Below, piece after piece: positions 7,781-17,762 of a DNA stretch of 64,000 bases (positions are counted from its first letter, which is position 1; each line of letters opens with the position of its first letter). The notes beneath the pieces are model-generated. The model was not told where the DNA came from. It ran no database searches and worked only from the letters and a program-made list of their open reading frames with translations. The position numbers were made by a program, and so were the translations under genes. Source of the DNA: Phocaeicola faecicola (GTDB lineage: Bacteria > Bacteroidota > Bacteroidia > Bacteroidales > Bacteroidaceae); NCBI RefSeq assembly GCF_013618865.1, contig NZ_JABSOE010000009.1, positions 1-64,000 of the forward strand, in the 5' to 3' direction.

Positions 7781-9232
7781 TTATCCTACACTTCCTTCCA
7801 GAGAGATAGAGAGCAACTTCTGTGCCTCTACGGCAAATTCCATCGGAAGTTTATTCAATACTTCTTTCGCATATCCGTTTACGATCAGTCCTACTGCATC
7901 TTCGGTAGAAATACCACGCTGGTTGCAGTAGAATACCTGGTCTTCGGAAATCTTGGAGGTAGTGGCCTCGTGTTCCACCACCGCTGTCTCATTGTGGATA
8001 TCCATGTAAGGGAAGGTATGCGCTCCACACTGACTTCCCAGCAACAGTGAGTCACACTGGCTATAGTTGCGCGCATTGTCGGCCTTCTCAGCCACACGTA
8101 CCAGACCACGGTAAGAGTTCTGGCTCTTTCCGGCACTGATACCCTTGCTCACAATCGTAGAACGGGTATTCTTGCCCAGGTGAATCATCTTGGTACCCGT
8201 ATCTGCCTGCTGGTAGTTGTTGGTCACAGCCACCGAATAGAATTCGGCAGTCGAATTGTCACCGCTCAGGATACAGCTCGGATACTTCCAGGTTATCGCA
8301 GAACCGGTTTCCACCTGTGTCCACGACAACTTACTGTTCACACCCTTGCAGTTTCCACGCTTGGTCACGAAGTTGTATACACCTCCCTTTCCTTCCGCAT
8401 CACCCGGATACCAGTTCTGTACGGTAGAATACTTCACCTCCGCACGGTCGAGCACCACAATCTCCACAATGGCGGCATGCAACTGATTCTCGTCGCGCAT
8501 AGGTGCCGTACATCCTTCCAGGTAAGAAACATAACTGTCGTCGTCTGCCACAATCAGCGTACGCTCAAACTGACCGGTATTGGCCGCATTGATACGGAAA
8601 TAAGTGGACAGTTCCATCGGGCAGCGGACGCCCTTCGGAATATAGACAAACGAGCCGTCACTGAACACAGCCGAATTCAGCGCAGCGAAGAAATTATCCC
8701 TGTAGCCGACTACCGATCCCAGGTATTTCTTCACCAGGTCCGGATGCTCACGTACAGCCTCACTCATGGAGCAGAATATGATACCCTTCTCCATCAGCGT
8801 TTCCTTGAAGGTAGTCTTTACCGAAACCGAGTCCATGACCGCATCCACAGCCATTCCACTCAGTGCCATCTGCTCCTCCAACGGAATACCCAGCTTGTTG
8901 AAGGTCTTCAATAACTCCGGATCGACCTCCTCCATGCTCTTCGGTCCTTCCTTCTTCTTGGTAGGGTCGGCATAATACGAGATTGCCTGATAATCAATTT
9001 CAGGAATCTGCAGATGTGCCCAGGTAGGCATCTCCATGGTCAGCCAGTGGCGGTAAGCCTTCAGGCGGAACTCCAGAAGCCATTCCGGTTCCCCCTTCTT
9101 GGCCGAGATCAGACGTACCACGTCCTCATTCAGCCCCTTTTCTATAATATCTGTATGCACATCCGTAGTGAAGCCATACTTGTACTTCTCCTGCGTCAGT
9201 TCTTTTACATATTTATTGGGTTCCTCTTGCAT
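7781..9232 (-). CDS. sufB: Fe-S cluster assembly scaffold SufB
   Basis: A 483-residue scaffold on which Fe-S clusters are built. Conserved blocks are [93 protein letters not shown], and the C-terminal [43 protein letters not shown] containing the acceptor cysteine and glutamate/histidine region. It is the first suf gene; its start overlaps the end of the upstream cvpA-like gene by 28 bp, which suggests that transcription begins upstream of cvpA. Confidence 0.97.
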   Translation of the reverse strand: MQEEPNKYVKELTQEKYKYGFTTDVHTDIIEKGLNEDVVRLISAKKGEPEWLLEFRLKAYRHWLTMEMPTWAHLQIPEIDYQAISYYADPTKKKEGPKSMEEVDPELLKTFNKLGIPLEEQMALSGMAVDAVMDSVSVKTTFKETLMEKGIIFCSMSEAVREHPDLVKKYLGSVVGYRDNFFAALNSAVFSDGSFVYIPKGVRCPMELSTYFRINAANTGQFERTLIVADDDSYVSYLEGCTAPMRDENQLHAAIVEIVVLDRAEVKYSTVQNWYPGDAEGKGGVYNFVTKRGNCKGVNSKLSWTQVETGSAITWKYPSCILSGDNSTAEFYSVAVTNNYQQADTGTKMIHLGKNTRSTIVSKGISAGKSQNSYRGLVRVAEKADNARNYSQCDSLLLGSQCGAHTFPYMDIHNETAVVEHEATTSKISEDQVFYCNQRGISTEDAVGLIVNGYAKEVLNKLPMEFAVEAQKLLSISLEGSVG

Positions 9233-9738
9233 ATTTCAGTATCTATTAGTTGTTTAGTAACATTCTTTACAGTCGGGAAAAAAACATTGGAAAACTCCCC
9301 TATCGGATAATATAACACAGAAGCCTTCTTTACGGTTCGTGTAATTAAGGTATCTTTTGAATCTATATATTCTATAAAATGAATCGCGATGCCCACCAGC
9401 AGCAGAAATTTCAACGCTCCGACACCTGCTCCCAGCATCCGGTTGACAAATCCCAGGTGCACCACCTCAATCACCCTTGTCAATACATTTCCCAGCAACA
9501 GAAACAATACGGGAACAATGATCCAAATCAGTATAAAAGCCAGTACCTGTGCAAACGTCAGTGAAGTATCCAGTTCGGCAGCCAGTTTCTCACCTACGGC
9601 CACAAACATGGCCCGGGCAATCAGCAGGCCCGCAATCAGTCCCACGATAGAAGCCAACTGCTTGATGAGGCCCTTCATGAAGCCCAATATCGCCCCCAGA
9701 CCTACGACAATCAGAATAATCCAGTCAAGTTCCGTCAT
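9205..9738 (-). CDS. CvpA family inner-membrane protein
   Basis: About 177 residues with four transmembrane helices in the N-terminal 120 residues ([34 protein letters not shown] opens the family pattern). The frame is open to 9753; I chose ATG 9738, giving [10 protein letters not shown], the usual CvpA start. The family is named after colicin V production and is widespread, with no settled biochemical role. The C-terminus overlaps the sufB start by 28 bp, so it is transcribed with the suf genes. It follows infB after a 125-bp gap that holds a palindromic repeat. Confidence 0.88.
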   Translation of the reverse strand: MTELDWIILIVVGLGAILGFMKGLIKQLASIVGLIAGLLIARAMFVAVGEKLAAELDTSLTFAQVLAFILIWIIVPVLFLLLGNVLTRVIEVVHLGFVNRMLGAGVGALKFLLLVGIAIHFIEYIDSKDTLITRTVKKASVLYYPIGEFSNVFFPTVKNVTKQLIDTEICKRNPINM

Positions 9739-9751
9739 ATCATTACAAAAC

Positions 9752-9844
9752 AAGTAATGCCATTCTGAACAAGCTCAATGGATCTGTACTGCATCCTCTT
9801 CCGCATCCACAGATCCTTCGCCATGCTCAGGATGACATTACCTT
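9752..9844. repeat. Long imperfect palindrome, intergenic repeat type
   Basis: The outer arms (about 9752-9788 and 9810-9844) are near-reverse complements, with TAATG, CATtCTGA, GCTCA and GGATCTGT pairing with their partners and many G-T pairs. The loop is rich in CATCC/CTCTTCC. The arms contain the motif GAAGGATCTGT read on the minus strand, like small dispersed repeats seen in many bacterial genomes. It fills the infB-cvpA gap. Confidence 0.65.
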
Positions 9845-9863
9845 TTATCCGATTAAAACCCCG

Positions 9864-12806
9864 TTACAAGGTTTGTTTTACTTCAATTTCCTCATAAGTT
9901 TCAATCACGTCTCCTACCTTCAAGTCATTGCAGTTAGTCAGACTGATACCGCACTCAAAGTTAGTAGCCACTTCCTTCACATCATCCTTGAAGCGCTTCA
10001 ACGCATTGATAGAACCGGTAAATACCACGATACCGTCACGGATCAGACGAGCCTTGTCGGAACGTTTTACCTTACCAGTCTTTACCATCGCTCCGGCTAC
10101 CATACCGACCTTGCTGATGTTAAATACCTCACGCACTTCGATAGTAGCAGTTACCTGTTCCTTCAAAGTCGGAGCCAACATACCTTCCATGGCCGACTTC
10201 ACCTCCTCGATGGCATCGTAGATGATAGAATACTTACGGATATCCACACCTTCCTGTTCAGCCAGCTTGGCCGCATTGCTGGAAGGACGTACCTGGAAAC
10301 CTACGATAATGGCATCCGAAGCCGCAGCCAGTGACACATCCGATTCTGAAATCTGACCGACACCCTTGTGGATTACATTCACCTGAATCTGCTCGGTAGA
10401 CAACTTGATCAGTGAGTCGCTCAATGCCTCTACCGAACCGTCCACGTCACCCTTGACAATTACATTCAGTTCATGGAAGTCTCCCAAAGCCAGACGGCGT
10501 CCCACTTCATCCAGCGTAAGCATCTTCTGCGTACGCAGACCCTGTTCACGCTGCAACTGCTCACGCTTGTTGGCAATTTCACGTGCTTCCTGGTCGGTAT
10601 CGAATACGTGGAAGGTATCACCTGCAGCAGGAGCCCCGTTCAATCCCAGGATCAGTACCGGTTCAGCCGGACCTGCTTCTTTCAGGCGCTGGTTACGTTC
10701 GTTGAACATAGCCTTTACCTTACCGTATGAAGTACCTGCCAGTACGATATCTCCGACATGCAATGTACCGTTTGATACCAGTACCGTAGCCACATAACCA
10801 CGTCCCTTGTCCAAAGACGATTCGATGATGGATCCGGTAGCCTTGCGGTTCGGATTGGCCTTCAGGTCGAGCATTTCCGCTTCGAGCAATACCTTTTCCA
10901 GCAACTCCTGTACGCCGGTACCCTTCTTGGCAGAAATATCCTGCGACTGGTACTTACCGCCCCACTCTTCCACCAGGAAGTTCATGGCAGCCAGTTCCTC
11001 CTTGATCTTGTCCGGATTGGCATTCGGTTTATCCACCTTGTTGATAGCGAACACGATAGGTACACCCGCTGCCATCGCATGATTGATGGCCTCTTTTGTC
11101 TGAGGCATCACATTGTCATCGGCAGCCACAATGATGATTACCACATCGGTTACCTTCGCACCACGGGCACGCATGGCAGTAAACGCCTCGTGTCCCGGAG
11201 TATCCAGGAAGGTAATGCGTCGTCCATCCTCCAGTTTCACATTATACGCACCGATGTGCTGAGTGATACCACCCGCTTCACCGGCAATTACATTTGCCTT
11301 ACGGATGTAGTCCAGCAACGATGTCTTACCATGGTCAACGTGTCCCATGACGGTCACAATCGGTGCACGAGGCTGCAGATCCTCTTCTGCATCCGCCTCC
11401 TCTTCAATGGCCTGAGCCACTTCAGCGCTGACATATTCAGTCTTGTAACCAAACTCTTCGGCTACCAGATTGATGGTTTCTGCATCCAGACGCTGGTTGA
11501 TAGATACCATGATACCGACACTCATACAAGTAGAGATAACCTGTGTCACGGAAATATCCATCATGCTTGCCAGTTCGTTTGCAGTAACGAACTCGGTCAG
11601 CTTCAATATCTTGCTTTCTTCCTGTTCCAGTTCCTCCTGTTCCAGCTGACGGTTCTGGATAGACTCACGTTTTTCCTTACGGTACTTAGCCGCCTTGTTC
11701 TTACCCTTGTTGGTCAGACGAGCCAAGGTTTCCTTCACCTGCTTAGCCACATCCTCATCGCTCACCTCCGGTTTCACTACCGGCTTCTTCAGGCGATCCT
11801 TACCGTGCTTATTATTCGGTTTGCCACCCTTGTCTCCGCGTGGAGCATTGTTACCTCCACCGTTATTGCCGGCAGCACTGATATCTACCCTTTCCTTATT
11901 GATACGGTTGCGTTTCTTCTTTCCACCCTCACCGGCAGCATCCTTGTCACCCCGGTCATCACTCTTGCGGATTTCCTTGATGATGGCATCCTTCATCTGC
12001 TTCCGCTGCTCCTGACGCTGCTTGTCCTTTTCTTCTCTTTCCTTACGCTTTTCCTCCTTCGATTTCTTCTTAGGACGCGTAGACTGGTTCAGGGCAGCCA
12101 GGTCAATCTGGCCTACCACATTAATTTTAGACTTAAATTCGGTCGGACGAATTTTAAAAACTTCACTTTCCTGATTCTGCTGGGTTTGTGTTTCTTGGGT
12201 CTCTTTCTTTTCTTCCATCACCTCTGATTTCAAATCTTCTGCCTTTTGTTCCGGCTGTATCTGTTCTTGTTTCACACTCATTTGAGGTTGCTGTTCGTGC
12301 TTTTCTGCCACAGGTGCCGACAGAGCTTCTTCCACAGCCTCTCTGTCATGCTGAGCATCCACACGAGGTTCTGCCGCAACCGGTTCCGGCGCGGTCACAG
12401 CCTCTGCTTCCACCTCTTTTTCTTTTACAGGCTCCACCACAGCCGGTTTTGCCTTTTTCCTATTCAAACCGTCCAAGTCAATTTTGCCCACAGGCTTAAA
12501 TTTGGGACGTATATCATCAGGCACCACTGTCTCCACCACTTCCGGCTGCTTGGTCTCCATCTGAAGATCCTCGATGGAAACAGAGGCCTTGTTACGATCT
12601 TTATTCTGCCGTTCCTGGAAAATTTTTTCAGACTCTATTTTCAAATCCTTGTCTTTGCTAAACTCTTTCACAAGTGCAGCATATTGTTCTTCCGTAATCT
12701 TAGCATTAGGATTAGCCTCAATAGCATATCCTTTTTTCTGCAAAAAGTCCACTACTGTAGCAATCCCCACATTCAAATCTCTTGTTACTTTGTTCAGTCT
12801 AATCAT
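9864..12806 (-). CDS. infB: Translation initiation factor IF-2
   Basis: A 980-residue GTPase that brings initiator tRNA to the 30S subunit. The N-terminus has the IF2-N fold ([26 protein letters not shown]), followed by a roughly 300-residue low-complexity charged region rich in K, E, Q and P, then a second IF2-N-like domain near 395-450. The GTP-binding domain shows [20 protein letters not shown] and NKVDKP, followed by domains II-IV. The long N-terminal extension accounts for the size, as in other Bacteroidetes. It lies 160 bp downstream of nusA in the classic rimP-nusA-infB order. Confidence 0.98.
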   Translation of the reverse strand: MIRLNKVTRDLNVGIATVVDFLQKKGYAIEANPNAKITEEQYAALVKEFSKDKDLKIESEKIFQERQNKDRNKASVSIEDLQMETKQPEVVETVVPDDIRPKFKPVGKIDLDGLNRKKAKPAVVEPVKEKEVEAEAVTAPEPVAAEPRVDAQHDREAVEEALSAPVAEKHEQQPQMSVKQEQIQPEQKAEDLKSEVMEEKKETQETQTQQNQESEVFKIRPTEFKSKINVVGQIDLAALNQSTRPKKKSKEEKRKEREEKDKQRQEQRKQMKDAIIKEIRKSDDRGDKDAAGEGGKKKRNRINKERVDISAAGNNGGGNNAPRGDKGGKPNNKHGKDRLKKPVVKPEVSDEDVAKQVKETLARLTNKGKNKAAKYRKEKRESIQNRQLEQEELEQEESKILKLTEFVTANELASMMDISVTQVISTCMSVGIMVSINQRLDAETINLVAEEFGYKTEYVSAEVAQAIEEEADAEEDLQPRAPIVTVMGHVDHGKTSLLDYIRKANVIAGEAGGITQHIGAYNVKLEDGRRITFLDTPGHEAFTAMRARGAKVTDVVIIIVAADDNVMPQTKEAINHAMAAGVPIVFAINKVDKPNANPDKIKEELAAMNFLVEEWGGKYQSQDISAKKGTGVQELLEKVLLEAEMLDLKANPNRKATGSIIESSLDKGRGYVATVLVSNGTLHVGDIVLAGTSYGKVKAMFNERNQRLKEAGPAEPVLILGLNGAPAAGDTFHVFDTDQEAREIANKREQLQREQGLRTQKMLTLDEVGRRLALGDFHELNVIVKGDVDGSVEALSDSLIKLSTEQIQVNVIHKGVGQISESDVSLAAASDAIIVGFQVRPSSNAAKLAEQEGVDIRKYSIIYDAIEEVKSAMEGMLAPTLKEQVTATIEVREVFNISKVGMVAGAMVKTGKVKRSDKARLIRDGIVVFTGSINALKRFKDDVKEVATNFECGISLTNCNDLKVGDVIETYEEIEVKQTL

Positions 12807-12966
12807 AAATTTCTAAGTTTTTTAATAGAGTCCGTAATCTCTGCCTTTCTCAACCGCTCATACATCTTCTCATTTTCCAAAGGCAGAAGTTGAAAAAATT
12901 TTAATCATCTCACACACCAATACGGTTTGCCTGTCAGGCATCCAACCATACCTCTGCAACAAGATA

Positions 12967-14226
12967 CTAATTTTCCTCGAACTCTGCTTTCAATATTCTC
13001 AACACATCATCTACAGTGTTCTCTTCCAAATCCGCTTTTTCAATCAGCATTTCACGCGGAGCGTTCAATACTCCCTTGGCTGTATCAATACCGATACTCT
13101 TGATTGCATTGATAACCCACTCGTCAATTTCATCCTTGAATTCATCCAGATAGATATCCTCATCCATCGCAGCCTCATCCAGTTCACGGTATACATCGAT
13201 GGTATACTCAGTCAGCATACTGGCCAACTTGATGTTCATACCGCCCTTACCGATAGCCAGAGACACTTCCTCCGGTTTCAGATACACTTCAGCCTTCTTT
13301 TCTTCCTCGTGCATTACGATAGAAGAAACCTTTGCAGGGCTCAGTGCACGCTGGATGAACAGCTGGATATTCGAAGTATAGTTGATTACGTCGATGTTTT
13401 CATTACGCAACTCGCGCACAATACCGTGGATACGAGAACCCTTCACGCCTACGCAAGCTCCTACCGGATCAATACGTTCGTCATACGATTCTACCGCAAT
13501 CTTGGCACGCTCACCCGGGATACGTGCAATCTTGCGCAGCGTAATCAGTCCGTCATTGATTTCAGGTACTTCCTGTTCAAACAGACGCTGCAGGAACATC
13601 GGAGAAGTACGGCTCAGGATAATCTTAGGATTATTGTTGCGGTTGTCCACACGCGCTACCACCGCACGTACGGTTTCACCCTTGCGGTAGAAATCGCCCG
13701 GAATCTGTTCTGTCTTCGGAAGCAACAGTTCATTGCCTTCGTCATCCAGCAACAGAATCTCCTTTTTCCAGATCTGGTATACTTCGGCAGCCACCACAGT
13801 ACCTACCTTGTCGATATACTTGTTGTACAGACTATCCTTTTCGAGTTCCAGGATCTTGGATGCCAGCGTCTGACGCAGGTTCAGAATGGCTCTACGGCCG
13901 AACTTTTCGAAAATTACCTCATCAGTCACTTCCTCACCCACCTCATAAGAAGCATCTATCTTACGCGCTTCTGTCAGTGAAATCTGCAAGTTTGGATTAG
14001 TCAGTTCTTCATCAGCCACGACCTCCCGATTGCGCCATATTTCGAAATCCCCCTTATCCGGGTTAACAATTACGTCATAATTCTCATCCGTTCCGAACAT
14101 TTTCGCAATTACACTGCGGAATGATTCTTCAAGGACGCTCACCATTGTAGTACGGTCGATATTCTTCAAATCTTTAAATTCCGAAAACGTGTCAATCAAA
14201 CTGACAGTTGCTTCTTTCTTCGCCAT
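12967..14226 (-). CDS. nusA: Transcription termination/antitermination factor NusA
   Basis: A 419-residue RNA polymerase-binding factor for pausing, termination and antitermination. In order: N-terminal domain (about 1-125), S1 domain (VGTVVAAEVYQIWKKEILLLDDEGNELLLP), KH1 with RIPGERAKIAVESYDERIDPVGACVGVKGSRIHGIVREL, and KH2 with SLAIGKGGMNIKLASMLTEYTIDVY. There is a short acidic C-terminal tail in place of the AR repeats of E. coli NusA. The start lies one base after the rimP stop codon. Confidence 0.98.
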   Translation of the reverse strand: MAKKEATVSLIDTFSEFKDLKNIDRTTMVSVLEESFRSVIAKMFGTDENYDVIVNPDKGDFEIWRNREVVADEELTNPNLQISLTEARKIDASYEVGEEVTDEVIFEKFGRRAILNLRQTLASKILELEKDSLYNKYIDKVGTVVAAEVYQIWKKEILLLDDEGNELLLPKTEQIPGDFYRKGETVRAVVARVDNRNNNPKIILSRTSPMFLQRLFEQEVPEINDGLITLRKIARIPGERAKIAVESYDERIDPVGACVGVKGSRIHGIVRELRNENIDVINYTSNIQLFIQRALSPAKVSSIVMHEEEKKAEVYLKPEEVSLAIGKGGMNIKLASMLTEYTIDVYRELDEAAMDEDIYLDEFKDEIDEWVINAIKSIGIDTAKGVLNAPREMLIEKADLEENTVDDVLRILKAEFEEN

Positions 14227-14227
14227 A

Positions 14228-14695
14228 TTATTTAAAGCTAATTAAGTATTTGGTGTATTTTATCTCATCATATGTAAAGGTCACACTTTGTTCCACCAGC
14301 TTAGGACGCTTTGCTCCTTCCGGCTTAACTTTTACTTCGACAATAATCGTAAAATTATTTTCGGTTACTTCAGTCAGTACACCGGCCCATTTCTTACCGG
14401 TCTTGTCCATGACTTCCACATCCTTTCCCAGGTGAATCCGATACTGCTGAAGGACCTTAAACGGCTGGCCTATGCCTGCCGATCCCACCTCCAGTTCATA
14501 ATCCTCTTCTTCACGGTTCAGCTTCGATTCTATGAAGCGGCTCAATTCCACACAATCATCAATCCATACGCCATCGGCATGATCGATTTCGACTACAATC
14601 TTATCATCCGGGCTTACGGTTACGTCTACCAGAAAATAATCCTTACCCTCCAGCCACTCTTCGACAATTTGGGTTACAACGTTTTTATCTATCAT
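14228..14695 (-). CDS. rimP: Ribosome maturation factor RimP
   Basis: A 155-residue protein for 30S subunit maturation. Conserved blocks are VTQIVEEWLEGKDYFLVDVTVSPDDKIVVEIDHADGVWIDDCVELSRFIESKLNREEEDYELEVGSAGIGQPF, which is the N-terminal RimP domain, and a C-terminal SH3-like domain (GKDVEVMDKTGKKWAGVLTEV). It opens the rimP-nusA-infB operon, with a canonical promoter and a leader hairpin upstream. Confidence 0.95.
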   Translation of the reverse strand: MIDKNVVTQIVEEWLEGKDYFLVDVTVSPDDKIVVEIDHADGVWIDDCVELSRFIESKLNREEEDYELEVGSAGIGQPFKVLQQYRIHLGKDVEVMDKTGKKWAGVLTEVTENNFTIIVEVKVKPEGAKRPKLVEQSVTFTYDEIKYTKYLISFK

Positions 14696-14714
14696 GTATT
14701 AATTATATAAGAAC

Positions 14715-14740
14715 AAAAAAAGGAGCTTAATCGCCCCTCC
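14715..14740 (-). terminator. Candidate leader attenuator of the rimP-nusA-infB operon
   Basis: Read on the minus strand, a hairpin AGGGGC-GATTAA-GCTCCT is followed at once by a run of seven T. It lies between the promoter (14763-14794) and the rimP start (14695), where an intrinsic terminator has no role unless it attenuates the operon. NusA itself modulates such terminators, so feedback control is possible; that is inference. Confidence 0.6.
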
Positions 14741-14762
14741 ACCTTTTCATCCATCTCGGCTA

Positions 14763-14794
14763 CAAAGATATAAAATATTATCTTGCAGCGCAAA
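14763..14794 (-). promoter_or_regulatory. Canonical Bacteroides promoter for rimP-nusA-infB
   Basis: On the minus strand, TTTG (14794-14791) is followed after exactly 20 bp by TATCTTTG (14770-14763), matching the TTTG-N19-21-TAnnTTTG consensus. Transcription should start near 14757, leaving a leader of about 60 nt. Confidence 0.85.
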
Positions 14795-14840
14795 ATATTA
14801 GCATAATTATTTCATATTTCATTTTTTTAGCGATATTAAC

Positions 14841-14912
14841 GACAGGGAAATACCCTCTGCCCGCCCCGATGCATCACAGGTGTCACCGGTACTTTTTTCT
14901 TTTTTCCCTGTC
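14841..14912. repeat. Inverted repeat upstream of the TonB receptor
   Basis: GACAGGGAAA (14841-14850) is the exact reverse complement of TTTCCCTGTC (14903-14912). The 52-bp interior is C-rich. It lies in the divergent region between rimP and the receptor gene, upstream of the receptor's -7 box, and could be a regulatory site or an untranslated structure. Nothing else was recognised in this 360-bp gap. Confidence 0.45.
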
Positions 14913-15025
14913 TGAAAGCCGGTTTTCCGATGCCCGCTTCCGGTCCCCACCCGCCGCAACCTTTTTGTCATATCCCTGTATAAGAAATATCAAACGGACG
15001 CAATTTTCCCGTAACACCGCCGCCG

Positions 15026-15033
15026 TACTTTTG
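15026..15033 (+). promoter_or_regulatory. -7 box for the TonB receptor operon
   Basis: TACTTTTG matches TAnnTTTG and lies 20 bp before the ATG at 15054, implying a very short leader. Confidence 0.5.
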
Positions 15034-15053
15034 CAGCGTAAAACAAAACAGGC

Positions 15054-17726
15054 ATGATAAATTACAGCAAAACGATTCTGACGGCCTCCCTGATCACCGC
15101 AAGCATCAGCGCCCAGGCCTATACGTTGAAAGGTACGGTCATAGACCATTCTACCCAGGAGCCGCTTATCGGAGCCACCGTGCAGGTAGCCGGAACCACC
15201 ATCGGTGCCATTACCGACATCGACGGGCATTTTGAGATAAAAGGCATCCAGAAACGCAAGGAATGTACCCTCATTATCCAGTACGTATCCTATCAGACAC
15301 AACACATCACCATACAAGGAAATCAGGAACTGGTTGTCGCCATGAAGCCCGACAACCAGCAACTGGATGAAGTCACTGTCGTGGCAAAAAAGAATCTTGA
15401 AAACGAAAAAAGCCTGATGGTAGAAAGACAGCTCTCCAGCGTAGCCATCGAAAACCTCGGTGCAAAGGAGATGAGCACCAAAGGCATCTCCAACGTGGAA
15501 GAGGGAGTCAAGAAAATCACCGGAGTATCCGTCGCTTCTGCCGGACAGATTATCGTCCGCGGACTGGGCGACCGCTACAGTACGACGACCCTCAACGGAC
15601 TCCCCATCGCTTCTCCCAACCCCGACAACAAACTGATTCCTCTGGACCTGTTTCCTACCTCGACTGTCAAGAACATCACGGTGAGCAAGGTTTATGAAGC
15701 CAGTGCCTTTGCCGATTATTCCGGTGCCCACATCGACATCGGTACCAAGGAACTTACCGGAGACGATTTCTTCAGCGTATCACTCAATACCGGAGGAAAA
15801 TTCAACACTCTGGGACAGAAGATGCTGCAGATGGACCGGAGCAGCCTGTTCACAACTCCGAAGATCGACCAGAATTTGCTGGACATGAGCCTTTCCGATT
15901 TCGAAAAGTATGCGGCCAAAAAACCGCTGTTCGATACGTCCTTCGATGTAACGGAAAGAACGGCTCTGCCCGAACTGGGAGGTAACATCGGATTCGGCAA
16001 GAACATTACTGTCGGAGGAAACAAACTGAGCATCCTGGCCTCACTGGGTCTCAGCAACGAACAGCAGAACATGAAGGAGGCCTCGGTACGTACCCTGGAG
16101 GCTTCGGGAAACATTCTGAACGACTTCCAGTACGACAGCTATACCAACGAACTGAAAATTGCCGGACTGGGCAGCCTGGGATATTCCTTCCGCCAGCAAG
16201 ACCAGCTGAGTTATACGTTCTTCTACGCACGCAATGCCGTAGACACCTACATGAAACGTGAAGGATACGATTACGAGGACCATAACCTGATTGGCAGCAA
16301 CAGTGTCACTCACTTCTACAGTCTGCAGAATCATCAGCTCAGCGGAAAGCATTTCTTCGGTCCCCAATGGAACCTCAGCTGGGGAGCCTCCTACAGTCAG
16401 ACAAGCAGCGACGAGCCCGACCGCAGACAGATCATGTTCGAGAAAAAAGACAACCGTCTGGAACTCTTCAAACTGAACCGCCAGGAAACCATGCGTTATT
16501 TCGGTACGCTGGACGAAGATGAATGGGCTGCCAACCTTTCCGGAGAATACAAATTCGGAGAGAGAAGCAAGGTACAGGCCGGATTCACCTACAAGGATAA
16601 GACCCGCGACTATTCGGCCAGCCGCTTTTACTACAACCTGAACAAGATTGACCCTGAGATTACGGATATCTTTACTCCGTCGGATTACCTCAATCAGGAC
16701 AACATCAACCAGGGACTGGTCAGCATCGAAAGACAGAAACTCAAGAAAGATACTTACGATGCCGGTAACCGGATCTATGCGGGCTACCTGCTGACCGACT
16801 TCTATCCGAACGAAAACTGGCTGATCAACCTGGGGGTACGCTACGAGATGAGCAAGCAGTGGGTGAATTACTTCAACGACCAGAGCATTGCCGAGCGGAG
16901 AGACCTGAATGCCAACGACCTGTTCCCGGCCATGAACCTGAAATACAGTTTTGCCAAGGCACAAAGCCTGCGGTTCTCGTTCTCACGTACCATCACCCGT
17001 CCGTCGTTCATCGAAATGGCGCCATTCCTTTACCAGGAATCGTACGGTTCTTCACAAATCCGAGGTAACAAGGACCTGCAGAACGGGTACAACTATAACA
17101 TCGACCTCCGCTACGAGCTGTTCAAGGACAATGGAGACATGCTTTCGGTAACGGCCTATTACAAATACCTGGAAGCTCCGATCGAACAGATTCAGGCACT
17201 GTCGGGTGGAACTACCATACAGACATTCCGCAACGCGACCGACGGACTGGCTGCGGGAGTAGAGGTAGAATTCCGCAAGGAAATCGCCCGGGAACTCCGC
17301 ATCGGTGCCAACGCTTCTTACATGTACACCAACGTAAAACTGCCCGAAGGTGGGGTATACACCAACAACCAGCGTGCCCTGCAGGGAGCCTCTCCTTATC
17401 TGGGCAATGCCGACATCACCTACTCGCCGCGATTCGGCGAACACAGCCAGTTGAATGCCGCACTGGTCTACAACCTGCAGGGACCGCGCATCCACTCCGT
17501 GGGTATTTCCGGACTCGGCGACGTGAAACAGCAGCCGCTGCATACCCTGAACCTGGTAGGAGGCTTCACGTTCAACGAACACCTGTCGGTCAAGCTTCAG
17601 GTCAGCGACCTGCTGAACCAGGCAGTCATCTTCAAACAGGAGGTTCCCCAGACCGGAGAAACGGTGGAAGTGGAACGCTTCAAACGAGGAAGCAGCTTTG
17701 AAATCGGTATTACATACAACTTATAA
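15054..17726 (+). CDS. TonB-dependent outer-membrane receptor
   Basis: An 890-residue outer-membrane protein with a signal peptide (about 1-22), a carboxypeptidase-regulatory-like domain (LKGTVIDHSTQEPLIGATVQVAGTTIGAITDIDGHFEI, 24-100), a plug domain with the GLGDRYSTTTLNGLPIASP stretch (about 130-240), and a 22-strand barrel that ends in the aromatic-rich FEIGITYNL. It imports a ligand with TonB energy. The plug motif RGLGDRYSTTTLNG differs from the SusC class, and there is no SusD partner; the next gene, 36 bp on, is a lipoprotein of a different kind, likely the surface partner. The ligand is unknown; phosphate, metal or a peptide are all possible. Confidence 0.9.
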   Translation: MINYSKTILTASLITASISAQAYTLKGTVIDHSTQEPLIGATVQVAGTTIGAITDIDGHFEIKGIQKRKECTLIIQYVSYQTQHITIQGNQELVVAMKPDNQQLDEVTVVAKKNLENEKSLMVERQLSSVAIENLGAKEMSTKGISNVEEGVKKITGVSVASAGQIIVRGLGDRYSTTTLNGLPIASPNPDNKLIPLDLFPTSTVKNITVSKVYEASAFADYSGAHIDIGTKELTGDDFFSVSLNTGGKFNTLGQKMLQMDRSSLFTTPKIDQNLLDMSLSDFEKYAAKKPLFDTSFDVTERTALPELGGNIGFGKNITVGGNKLSILASLGLSNEQQNMKEASVRTLEASGNILNDFQYDSYTNELKIAGLGSLGYSFRQQDQLSYTFFYARNAVDTYMKREGYDYEDHNLIGSNSVTHFYSLQNHQLSGKHFFGPQWNLSWGASYSQTSSDEPDRRQIMFEKKDNRLELFKLNRQETMRYFGTLDEDEWAANLSGEYKFGERSKVQAGFTYKDKTRDYSASRFYYNLNKIDPEITDIFTPSDYLNQDNINQGLVSIERQKLKKDTYDAGNRIYAGYLLTDFYPNENWLINLGVRYEMSKQWVNYFNDQSIAERRDLNANDLFPAMNLKYSFAKAQSLRFSFSRTITRPSFIEMAPFLYQESYGSSQIRGNKDLQNGYNYNIDLRYELFKDNGDMLSVTAYYKYLEAPIEQIQALSGGTTIQTFRNATDGLAAGVEVEFRKEIARELRIGANASYMYTNVKLPEGGVYTNNQRALQGASPYLGNADITYSPRFGEHSQLNAALVYNLQGPRIHSVGISGLGDVKQQPLHTLNLVGGFTFNEHLSVKLQVSDLLNQAVIFKQEVPQTGETVEVERFKRGSSFEIGITYNL

Positions 17727-17762
17727 AAGATCACAGGATAATTACAAAACAAACACTTAAAA

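Noticed and set aside
11079-12227. Plus-strand open frame (382 codons) opposite infB
   Set aside because: Antisense of the IF-2 G domain and linker; leucine- and serine-rich product is an artefact of the lysine/glutamate-rich sense strand.
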